This document shows, one piece after another, positions 1 to 6,472 of a DNA stretch of 13,248 nucleotides. Below the pieces are notes generated by a model. The model had not been told where the DNA came from. It saw nothing but the letters and a program-made list of their open reading frames with translations, and ran no database searches. The stretch spans positions 1-13,248 of the forward strand of contig JAENXP010000015.1 in the NCBI GenBank assembly GCA_016649475.1, in the 5' to 3' direction. Origin of the DNA: Burkholderiales bacterium. Lineage in GTDB: Bacteria; Pseudomonadota; Gammaproteobacteria; Burkholderiales; SG8-39. Made by a program: the position numbers and the translations under genes. The first letter of the stretch is position 1. The number at the start of each line of letters is the position of its first letter.

Positions 1-321
<321 letters not shown>

Positions 322-331
322 GGAGAACCGC

Positions 332-1726
332 ATGAAGAAATTTCTTACCATAGTCGCGCTGTTCGGCGCATTGAGCCTGGCGGGCGTTAGCGCGCAAGCG
401 CAGGACAAGCCCGCCGAACAGCCCGCGGCCACCATGGCGGCTCCGGCTGCTGCGGCCGCTCCCGCAGCTCCTGCAGCCGCAGCAGCGCCGGCGGCGGAGG
501 TCAAAAAGCTGGACAGCGGCAGTACCGGCTGGATGATCACCGCGACGGTGCTGGTCATGCTCATGACCATTCCCGGCCTCGCACTGTTCTACGGCGGTTT
601 GGTGCGCGCCAAGAACATGCTGTCGGTTCTGATGCAGGTGTTCGTGACCTTTTCGCTGGTATCCATCCTCTGGGCGGTGTACGGCTACAGCCTCGCATTC
701 ACCGATGGGGGCTCGCTCAACTCGATCATCGGCGGCATGGGCAAGGCCTTTCTCTCCGGAATCAAACCCGACACGCTGAGCGGTGTCATCCCCGAGTACG
801 TGTTCGTCGTGTTCCAGCTCACTTTCGCGGCTATTACCCCCGCGCTGATCGTGGGCGGCTTCGCGGAGCGCATGAAGTTCTCCGCCGTGCTCTGGTTCAT
901 GGCCCTGTGGGTGACCTTCTGCTACGTGCCGATCGCGCATATGGTCTGGGGCGGCGGCTTCCTCGCCGGGCTCGGGGCCAAGGACTTCGCGGGTGGCACG
1001 GTGGTGCACGTCAATGCCGGTATCGCTGCGCTGGTGGGTTGCATGATGCTGGGCAAGCGTATCGGCTACGGCAAAGAAGCCATGCCGCCGCACAACCTCA
1101 CCCTGACCATGGTGGGTGCCTCGCTGCTGTGGGTGGGCTGGTTCGGCTTCAACGTCGGCAGTGAGCTTGCCGCAGACGGTATCGCCGGCATGGTGCTGGT
1201 CAACACGCAGTTGGCAACGGCTGCGGCGGTCCTGGGCTGGATGTTCATCGAATGGATGACGCGCGGCAGGCCGACGATGCTGGGCGCTGCGTCCGGCGCA
1301 GTGGCCGGACTCGTCGCAATTACCCCGGCTTGCGGTTTCGTGGGCCCGATGGGCTCGATCATTCTCGGCCTTGCTGCGGGCGTAGTCTGCTTCTGGGGCG
1401 TAACCGGCCTGAAAAGCATGTTCGGTTACGATGATTCCCTGGACGTATTCGGGGTGCATGGCGTCGGCGGAATTCTCGGCGCCCTCGGCACAGGCATCCT
1501 GATGTCGGAATCCTTCGGTGGCGTCGGCTACGACAAAGGCGTCACGATGATCGGACAGCTGACCACGCAGGCGATCGCCGTCGGAGTGACGCTGGTGTGG
1601 ACCGGTATCATCAGCTTCATTCTGTACAAGATCGTCGATATGATGGTCGGCTTGCGCGCCGAGGAAAACATCGAGCGCGAAGGTCTCGACTCGACGCAGC
1701 ACGGGGAGGTTGCCTATCACCTGTAA
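332..1726 (+). CDS. amtB: Ammonium transporter AmtB with signal peptide
   Basis: A 464-residue inner-membrane ammonium channel of the Amt/Mep/Rh family. The N-terminus is a signal peptide (MKKF... to an Ala-Gln-Ala cleavage region near residues 21-24). A low-complexity Ala/Pro linker (about 26-56) follows, then the eleven-helix core. Family hallmarks are visible: GGTVVHVNAG with the first pore histidine His226, and DVFGVHGVGG with the second, His376. The extracellular gate segment AHMVWGGGF and the NVGS motif (275-277 region) are present. The C-terminal tail has the conserved GLRAEENIEREGLD segment, which mediates coupling and PII regulation. I chose the ATG at 332 because GGGAG at 321-325 lies 6 bases upstream; an in-frame ATG at 311 inside the end of glnK has no such site. 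Expression is probably nitrogen-controlled together with glnK. Confidence 0.96.
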   Translation: MKKFLTIVALFGALSLAGVSAQAQDKPAEQPAATMAAPAAAAAPAAPAAAAAPAAEVKKLDSGSTGWMITATVLVMLMTIPGLALFYGGLVRAKNMLSVLMQVFVTFSLVSILWAVYGYSLAFTDGGSLNSIIGGMGKAFLSGIKPDTLSGVIPEYVFVVFQLTFAAITPALIVGGFAERMKFSAVLWFMALWVTFCYVPIAHMVWGGGFLAGLGAKDFAGGTVVHVNAGIAALVGCMMLGKRIGYGKEAMPPHNLTLTMVGASLLWVGWFGFNVGSELAADGIAGMVLVNTQLATAAAVLGWMFIEWMTRGRPTMLGAASGAVAGLVAITPACGFVGPMGSIILGLAAGVVCFWGVTGLKSMFGYDDSLDVFGVHGVGGILGALGTGILMSESFGGVGYDKGVTMIGQLTTQAIAVGVTLVWTGIISFILYKIVDMMVGLRAEENIEREGLDSTQHGEVAYHL

Positions 1727-1737
1727 ATGCAATCGGG

Positions 1738-1800
1738 AAACCGCCCCTGCGGGGGCGGGTTTCGTTCGACGGGCAGCCTCAGGGCTGCCCGTTTTGCTTT
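1738..1800 (+). terminator. Tandem hairpin terminator after glnK-amtB
   Basis: Two hairpins follow the amtB stop. The first pairs CCGCCCC (1741-1747) with GGGGCGG (1752-1758), flanked by AAA and TTT. The second is a perfect 9-bp stem, CGGGCAGCC (1770-1778) with GGCTGCCCG (1783-1791), loop TCAG, followed by TTTTGCTTT (1792-1800). The second is a typical rho-independent terminator for rightward transcription. The facing TetR gene ends 16 bases further on. No T-run follows the second hairpin on the - strand, so I do not claim it stops that gene. Confidence 0.88.
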
Positions 1801-1815
1801 ACGGTTGCGCTGCGC

Positions 1816-2535
1816 TCAGGCAGGGGCGCGCGCCCGTTTCGCAGGCTTGGTTCGCGTTGCGCTGCGCGTAAAATTGGCGGTACGGCGCCGCATCGAGTCT
1901 AGCGCCCTGCGGCCTTTTGCGGTCAGAAACGGCTCGATCAGGAGCCCTATACCCTCGGCCACGTATTTACCCAGGCTGAACCTGCTGCGCAAGGCCCAGT
2001 GTTTCAGAGCCCAGGCATGGCTGAAAGTCACATACTGATACACCAGCAGGTATTCGTTGACCTGGCGCATATACCCCCCGGCAATGCAGGCGCGCACGCA
2101 GTCCTGCAGCAGGCGGTTGGTCCGGAGTTCGTCCTGCTTTACCAGGGTCCTGCGATCGGCGCGCAGCGATTTGGTGGAGCGGTATGCGAGAACGGTCGCT
2201 TCGCGCAATCCATCCACGATAGTGCAGTAAGCCCACAGTGCCATGCATAGTCGCTCGACCGGATGCTTGACGCCTTCGAGGCGCGGCGGGATTTCTTTTT
2301 CGTACCGCTCGAGTACCAGTTTCAGCGAAAGCAGCAGGACGTCGTCCTTGTCGCCGAAATACTGGTAGATCAAACCGGTGCTCACGCCGGCTTCCCGGGC
2401 AATTTGCGAGATCGTGGTGGTGTAGTAGCCTTTGTCCGAAAACAATTTCACTGCCGCGCGCAGAATCTGTGCGCGCCGCTCTCCCACCAGCTTGGCGTCG
2501 GTAACCAGGCTTTCCACATGTCCGGGCAGCTTCAT
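1816..2535 (-). CDS. TetR/AcrR-family transcriptional regulator
   Basis: A 239-residue TetR-type repressor. The N-terminal DNA-binding domain runs from about residue 18 to 66 and ends in the classic helix-turn-helix TTISQIAREAGVSTGLIYQYF (about 40-60) followed by GDKDDVLL. The remaining ~170 residues form the variable helical ligand domain, with a basic, Arg/Lys-rich tail. The frame extends to a TTG at 2559, but the ATG at 2535 is preceded by GGAG (2543-2546 on the + strand as CTCC) at 7-base spacing, so I start there. It lies on the same strand as, and 289 bases downstream of, the SDR-crotonase pair. It is the only regulator in the island, so it is the natural candidate to bind the palindrome at 4533-4550. 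The effector may be an acyl-CoA, as for TetR regulators such as MbdR or PaaR; that is inference. Confidence 0.9.
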   Translation of the reverse strand: MKLPGHVESLVTDAKLVGERRAQILRAAVKLFSDKGYYTTTISQIAREAGVSTGLIYQYFGDKDDVLLLSLKLVLERYEKEIPPRLEGVKHPVERLCMALWAYCTIVDGLREATVLAYRSTKSLRADRRTLVKQDELRTNRLLQDCVRACIAGGYMRQVNEYLLVYQYVTFSHAWALKHWALRSRFSLGKYVAEGIGLLIEPFLTAKGRRALDSMRRRTANFTRSATRTKPAKRARAPA

Positions 2536-2824
2536 TGTTTCACTCCATGTGGACGGCAACCCAAGTCAATTCCCGCGTGCGCAAGCACGACGCCAGGCTC
2601 CCGCCGCCGTTCCGGTGCCTGCCGATCGCCCGGTTCCGGCATAAAAGCCGATCCGGGTACCAGACTCGAAGCTCGTTTCAATACGATTCAATACGAGGGG
2701 ATTTCCCCCGGGGGGTCGTTCTCCTCCCCCCGTCGGGCCAGTAAGAGGGTCCGAGACCTTCGGGCGCATTTCCAACTATTCCCCTGGGTCAGGGTCCTTT
2801 GCGCAAAATTGTGGAAATTGCCGC
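2536..2824. other. Intergenic region between the crotonase and TetR genes
   Basis: I see no gene in these 289 bases. The region contains a perfect tandem repeat of TTCAATACGA (2677-2696), runs of C and G (CCCCCGGGGGG at 2705-2715, CCCCCC at 2726-2731) that could pair, and the palindrome TTTGCGCAAA (2798-2807). A 7-base inverted pair, ATTTCCA (2768-2774) and TGGAAAT (2812-2818), encloses that palindrome just after the crotonase stop codon. None of these is followed by a T-run on the - strand. I could not find a convincing -35/-10 pair for the TetR gene. Confidence 0.5.
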
Positions 2825-3643
2825 TTAGTTGCCCTCGAACGCTGGCTTTTTCTTGGCCACGAATGCGTTGTAGGCGCGGGTGAAGTCCTGCGTCTGCATG
2901 CAGATCGCCTGCGCCTCGGCCTCGGTTTCCAGCGCCTGCTCGATGGTCTGGTTCCACTCCTGATGCAGGCATTTCTTGGTCATGGAATGGGCGAATACGG
3001 GGCCGTCGGCGATCTCCTTGGCCATTGCGTGCGCCCGCGCGAGCAGTTGGTCTTTGGGCACGATTTCGTTGTAATAGCCCCAGGCATGTCCTTCCTGGGC
3101 CGACATCGCGCGCCCGGTGTAGAACAGTTCCGATGCGCGTCCCTGGCCGATGATGCGCGGCAGAATCGCGCAGGCGCCCATGTCGCAGCCGGCGAGGCCG
3201 ACGCGCACGAACAGGAACGCAGTCTTGCATTCCGGCGTGCCGTAGCGCAGGTCGCTCGCCATCGAAATAATCGCACCCGCCCCTGCACAGATGCCATCGA
3301 CCGCCGAAATAACCGGTTGCGGACAGGTGCGCATCTCCTTCACCAGATTTCCGGTCATGCGCGTAAATGCGATCAGCCCGCTCATGTCCATCTTGGTCAG
3401 AGGGCCTATGATTTCGTGCACATCGCCGCCCGAACAGAAATTGCCGCCCTCGCCGGTGAATACCACGGCGCGCACGTCTTCCGCATACTGCAGCTTATGG
3501 AACGTGTCGCGCAGTTCCGCGTAGCTCTCGAGCGTGAGCGGGTTCTTGCGCTCGGGACGGTTCAGGGTGATCGTGCCTACACGGTCCTTGACTTCCCACT
3601 TGAAGTGCTGCGGACGCCACTCGGCGGCTTTGAGTTTGTACAT
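2825..3643 (-). CDS. Enoyl-CoA hydratase/isomerase family (crotonase fold), non-canonical active site
   Basis: A 272-residue crotonase-superfamily protein. The core motifs are [13 protein letters not shown] (24-36), the oxyanion-hole segment CSGGD (70-74) and GICAGAGA (117-124). The C-terminal helical region ends in [20 protein letters not shown]. Aligned by eye to rat crotonase, the two catalytic glutamates are missing: Glu144 falls on Ile125, and Glu164 on Phe145. Asp154, in GLAGCDMGA, lies close to the position of Asp204 of dienoyl-CoA isomerase. The protein is therefore more likely an isomerase, a hydrolase or an unusual hydratase than a standard enoyl-CoA hydratase. The start has GGAG (3650-3653 as CTCC) 6 bases upstream. 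It follows the SDR gene by 38 bases, so it is the second gene of a two-gene operon. It probably acts on a CoA thioester made by the ligase at 6473. Confidence 0.88.
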   Translation of the reverse strand: MYKLKAAEWRPQHFKWEVKDRVGTITLNRPERKNPLTLESYAELRDTFHKLQYAEDVRAVVFTGEGGNFCSGGDVHEIIGPLTKMDMSGLIAFTRMTGNLVKEMRTCPQPVISAVDGICAGAGAIISMASDLRYGTPECKTAFLFVRVGLAGCDMGACAILPRIIGQGRASELFYTGRAMSAQEGHAWGYYNEIVPKDQLLARAHAMAKEIADGPVFAHSMTKKCLHQEWNQTIEQALETEAEAQAICMQTQDFTRAYNAFVAKKKPAFEGN

Positions 3644-3681
3644 TTGGTTCTCCGTATTGCAGTTAAGGGAATAGGGTGGTG

Positions 3682-4428
3682 TCAGCCGGCCAAGGTGAGT
3701 CCGCCGCTGACGCTCAGGGTTTGCCCGGTGATAAAAGCCGCGCGGCTGCTGGCAAAGAACAGCACGGCATCGGCGATCTCCGAGGGTTGCGCCAGCCGGC
3801 CCATCGGCGTGACGCGGACAAAGGCTTCGCGGTGCTTCTCCGGCACTACGGCCAAAAGCGGGGTGTCCGTCGGTCCGGGACAGACGCAGTTCACGTTGAT
3901 GTTGAAGCGCGCCATTTCCCGCGCAAGCGACTTGGTAAATGCGATTGCGCCGCCTTTCGCGCCAGAATAGACCGACTCGCCCAGGCTGCCGACCCGACCA
4001 GCGTCGCTGGACACGGTGACAATCTTGCCGGACTTGCGCTCGATCATGTCATCCAAAAACGCACGCGCGACCGCGATCGGTCCGAACAGATTCAGATCGA
4101 TTACCTTGCGCCAGAAATCAGGCGTGTTCTTGACGAAAGGCTCTATCTTGCCCCAGCCGGCAACATTGGCGACGATGTCGACGTGCTCCCGCTTCGCATA
4201 GGCCGCCTTCTTGAATGCCTCGATCGAGTCGAGGTCGGTAACGTCGAGGCGGATGAAGTCCGCTCCCAGACCCTTGGCGCGAATTGCCGCTGCGCCCTGC
4301 TCGCCTGTCTCCACGGAAATATCTCCGAGCAGCACATGCGCCCCTGCCTGCGCCAGGGTTTCGGCGGTCGCCCGCCCGATTCCCGAGGCCGCCCCGGTGA
4401 TCACCGCCGTTTTGCCGTCTAGTCGCAT
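3682..4428 (-). CDS. SDR-family alcohol dehydrogenase, BadH-like
   Basis: A 248-residue classical short-chain dehydrogenase/reductase. It has the cofactor motif TGAASGIG (11-18) and an Asp (Asp36) at the end of the second strand, which favours NAD(H). NVAG (88-91) stands in place of the usual NNAG. The catalytic set is Ser141, Tyr154 and Lys158 (YSGAK). From memory it resembles BadH, the 2-hydroxycyclohexanecarboxyl-CoA dehydrogenase of benzoate degradation, notably in [36 protein letters not shown] and the closing LSVSGGLT. A role in oxidising a hydroxyacyl-CoA is therefore plausible, but SDR substrates cannot be read from motifs. The ATG at 4428 has GGAG 8 bases upstream (CTCC at 4437-4440). 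It is the first gene of the leftward operon and faces away from the reductase gene across the control region. Confidence 0.9.
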   Translation of the reverse strand: MRLDGKTAVITGAASGIGRATAETLAQAGAHVLLGDISVETGEQGAAAIRAKGLGADFIRLDVTDLDSIEAFKKAAYAKREHVDIVANVAGWGKIEPFVKNTPDFWRKVIDLNLFGPIAVARAFLDDMIERKSGKIVTVSSDAGRVGSLGESVYSGAKGGAIAFTKSLAREMARFNINVNCVCPGPTDTPLLAVVPEKHREAFVRVTPMGRLAQPSEIADAVLFFASSRAAFITGQTLSVSGGLTLAG

Positions 4429-4453
4429 CTTTTTTGCTCCGTAATAAAGGAAT

Positions 4454-4468
4454 CGAATTCAGAATTCG
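4454..4468. repeat. Interrupted palindrome in the SDR leader
   Basis: CGAATTC and GAATTCG flank a single central A, giving two 7-base arms 26 bases upstream of the SDR start codon. The adjoining CGGAT-CA-ATCCG (4467-4478) is a second short inverted repeat. It could be a further operator half or an mRNA hairpin near the SDR ribosome site; I cannot assign it. Confidence 0.35.
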
Positions 4469-4498
4469 GATCAATCCGGCCAGGCACCGCGCGAGGCC

Positions 4499-4527
4499 TT
4501 TTCAGCGGCGCCGGTGTCGGCTACAAT
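4499..4527 (+). promoter_or_regulatory. Candidate sigma-70 promoter P1 for the rightward operon
   Basis: TTTTCA (4499-4504, 4 of 6 consensus) and TACAAT (4522-4527, 5 of 6) are separated by exactly 17 bases. The predicted start point, around 4534, falls inside the palindrome at 4533-4550, an arrangement expected of a repressed promoter. Confidence 0.55.
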
Positions 4528-4532
4528 CCAGA

Positions 4533-4550
4533 TGAATGAATATTCATTCA
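4533..4550. promoter_or_regulatory. 18-bp perfect palindrome, probable TetR operator
   Basis: TGAATGAATATTCATTCA equals its own reverse complement over all 18 bases. It is AT-rich in a GC-rich region, lies between the divergent SDR and reductase operons, and covers the predicted start site of promoter P1. Size and symmetry fit a TetR-family operator, and a TetR gene lies in the same island. Binding by that protein is inference. A weak leftward promoter (TTGCAT at 4588-4583, TAAATT at 4565-4560, 17-base spacer) would start just beside the palindrome, so one site could control both directions. Confidence 0.7.
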
Positions 4551-4660
4551 GTCGGCCAAAATTTACATGAAACAGGGTAACAATGCAACAAGCAAGGCAG
4601 CGCCGGCGCTCGGGAACCGGAGGTCGCGAGGTCGTCCCGTGCCAGTCCGCAGACGGGAAA

Positions 4661-4689
4661 TTGACACAGCAGACGCAAATCAGCATAGT
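4661..4689 (+). promoter_or_regulatory. Candidate sigma-70 promoter P2 for the rightward operon
   Basis: A perfect -35 hexamer TTGACA (4661-4666) is followed after 17 bases by CATAGT (4684-4689, 4 of 6 to TATAAT). Transcripts from here would start near 4696 and leave about 65 bases of leader before the reductase GTG. It lies outside the palindrome, so it might give operator-independent basal expression. Confidence 0.5.
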
Positions 4690-4760
4690 GTGCCGAACAA
4701 ACGGTCGGATCGTGCGCGCGTCGGACGTCGCTGCGGTGCCCGGCACCTCGAGGAGATTTC

Positions 4761-5621
4761 GTGCATAACAGCGGACGTGCCTTGGCCGACGCCACACCGG
4801 CCGGGGCAGGCGACAGCAATCTTGAGCAGAGGCTCGAGGCCGCGATGCCGTTGACGGGCCAGGGTCAGCGCGATTGCGGCAATCGCGCGAAATCGGCCGC
4901 GCATCCTGCGCGCGTGATGCTGTGCCGCGTCGACAGCCTCACGGATCTCAGCCATGACACCAGCGAACTTCGTCTTGCGATCGAGGACGGCGGGCGGTTT
5001 GGCTTTTTCGCCGGTCAGTACGCCCAAATCGAGTTCGCGCCGGAGTTCTGCAGATACTATTCCATGGCGAGCACTCCTGCGGAGGAACAGCTGCTGTTTC
5101 ACCTGCGCCGCACGCCCGGGGGCACGGCCGGTTCTTATGTTGCGCAGCAGCTCAAGCCCGGGGACAAGGTCAAGGTATCGGGGCCGCTGGGATCTTCCTA
5201 TTTGCGCGACGAGCACACCGGGCCGGTGTTGTTGATTGCGGGAGGCAGCGGTCTGGCGCCGATGCTTTCGATCCTGCGCACCTTGCTGGCGCGTGAGGTC
5301 AGCAGGCGCGTGGTGCTGTATTTCGGCGTACGCAGCGAGCGCGATGTCTACCATGAACGCCTCCTCGCCGGCCTGGCAGAAGATCATGACAATTTTTCCT
5401 ATGCGATTGTGTTGTCGGAGCCCGATGGCGCAAGCAGTCGCCGCCGCGGTCTCGTACATCAGGCGGTGGCGGACGATCTTGCCGACGCCTCCGCCTATAC
5501 GGTCTATCTTGCGGGGCCGACGGCGATGGTCGAGGCTGCCGGCAAGCTGCTGCTCGGTCGCGGTGTGGCCGGGTGCGACATCCACGGCGACGCCTTTCGC
5601 TATCCGCCACCGGGGCCGTGA
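4761..5621 (+). CDS. FAD/NAD(P)H-dependent oxidoreductase, ferredoxin-NADP reductase family, no [2Fe-2S] domain
   Basis: A 286-residue flavin reductase. A beta-barrel FAD domain (about 50-150) carries RYYSMAS (98-104, the RxYS flavin motif) and GTAGSYV. A nucleotide-binding domain (about 155-286) carries IAGGSGLAPMLSIL (159-172), YLAGPTAMVEA (249-259) and the closing DIHGDAF seen in aromatic-dioxygenase reductases. Such reductases usually have about 330-350 residues with a plant-type ferredoxin domain of clustered cysteines; none is visible here. The first ~48 residues are unlike any domain I recognise. The GTG start is well supported by AGGAG (4751-4755) at 5-base spacing. The protein would pass electrons from NAD(P)H to a separate ferredoxin or oxygenase that is not encoded in the window. 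First gene of the rightward operon. Confidence 0.85.
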   Translation: MHNSGRALADATPAGAGDSNLEQRLEAAMPLTGQGQRDCGNRAKSAAHPARVMLCRVDSLTDLSHDTSELRLAIEDGGRFGFFAGQYAQIEFAPEFCRYYSMASTPAEEQLLFHLRRTPGGTAGSYVAQQLKPGDKVKVSGPLGSSYLRDEHTGPVLLIAGGSGLAPMLSILRTLLAREVSRRVVLYFGVRSERDVYHERLLAGLAEDHDNFSYAIVLSEPDGASSRRRGLVHQAVADDLADASAYTVYLAGPTAMVEAAGKLLLGRGVAGCDIHGDAFRYPPPGP

Positions 5622-5749
5622 TCCAGCATGGGTACAGTGCTTGCGCACATCGATAGCCGCGATTGCCGTGATTGCGTCGCGAACGCGGGTTTGAGCTTTG
5701 CTGGGGTTGCACGCCGGGGCGTTCCGGCCTTCTTGAAAAGGAGTAAGAA

Positions 5750-6454
5750 GTGAATTACGTAGTCGAAATGTGGCAGCAACCTTCGCTGCCGGTGCTTGGT
5801 TCCAAAGACCGTTTTCCGGTGCGGCGCATATTCTGCGTTGGCCGCAACTATGTCGAACACCAGAAGGAAATGGGCGGCGACGGCCGCGAGCAGCCGTTTT
5901 TCTTTTGCAAGGCGCCGCATGACCTGCTGCCGGTCGACGCCGGCGCGAGCGGCAATCTCCACTACCCGCCCATGACCAGCAACTATCACTGGGAAACCGA
6001 GATGGTTGCGCTGATCGGCAAGGGCGGCTACAAGATCGCGGCCGAGCGCGCCAACGATCACGTGTGGGGCTATGCGATCGGCCTGGACATGACCCGCCGC
6101 GACCTGCAGCAGCAGGGGAAAGACAAGGGTCGTCCCTGGAGTTTCGGCAAGGATTTCGATGAGGCCGCGCCCTGCGGACCAGCCACACCTGCGAGCAAGA
6201 TAGGACACCCGTCCAAGGGTAAGCTCTGGCTCAAGGTGAACGGCGAGTTCCGCCAACAATCCGATATCGATCAAATGATCTGGAGCGTGCCCGAGCAGAT
6301 TGCCTTCCTGACGCAGTACTACACGCTAGAGGTCGGCGACGTGATTTTCACCGGAACTCCAGCAGGAGTGGGCGCAGCCAAGACCGGAGACGAACTCGTC
6401 GCGGGCATCGACGGCCTGGGTGAGTTGCGCGTGAGCGTAGTCGCGCCGCGCTAA
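5750..6454 (+). CDS. Fumarylacetoacetate hydrolase family protein (acylpyruvase, fumarylpyruvate-hydrolase-like)
   Basis: A 234-residue FAH-fold enzyme. These metal-dependent enzymes cleave the C-C bond of 3-acylpyruvates or act as decarboxylases. The expected elements are VRRIFCVGRNY (24-34), the acidic metal motif HWETE (80-84, ligands Glu82 and Glu84), Asp113 in GLDMTRRDLQ, Lys134 in FGKDFD (132-137) and TGTPAGVG (201-208). Overall it looks most like fumarylpyruvate hydrolases such as NagK of the gentisate pathway. No gentisate dioxygenase or maleylpyruvate isomerase is nearby, so it may instead process a product of the dioxygenase at 8457. The GTG start has AGGAG (5739-5743) at 6 bases. 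A 128-base gap, in which I see nothing convincing, separates it from the reductase gene; the ligase gene follows after 18 bases. Confidence 0.9.
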   Translation: MNYVVEMWQQPSLPVLGSKDRFPVRRIFCVGRNYVEHQKEMGGDGREQPFFFCKAPHDLLPVDAGASGNLHYPPMTSNYHWETEMVALIGKGGYKIAAERANDHVWGYAIGLDMTRRDLQQQGKDKGRPWSFGKDFDEAAPCGPATPASKIGHPSKGKLWLKVNGEFRQQSDIDQMIWSVPEQIAFLTQYYTLEVGDVIFTGTPAGVGAAKTGDELVAGIDGLGELRVSVVAPR

Positions 6455-6472
6455 GCCGGGGCGCCGCAGCGC

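Noticed and set aside
2710..2731. GGGGGG/CCCCCC hairpin as a terminator
   Set aside because: A 6-bp stem with a 10-base loop and no T-run on either strand.
4761..4910. Degenerate [2Fe-2S] ferredoxin domain at the reductase N-terminus
   Set aside because: No spaced cysteine set is found in this frame, nor one I could piece together from the other forward frames nearby.
4680..6188. Open frame of 502 codons on the - strand opposite the reductase and FAH genes
   Set aside because: The opposite strand carries clear FAD, NAD and FAH motifs; this frame has none.
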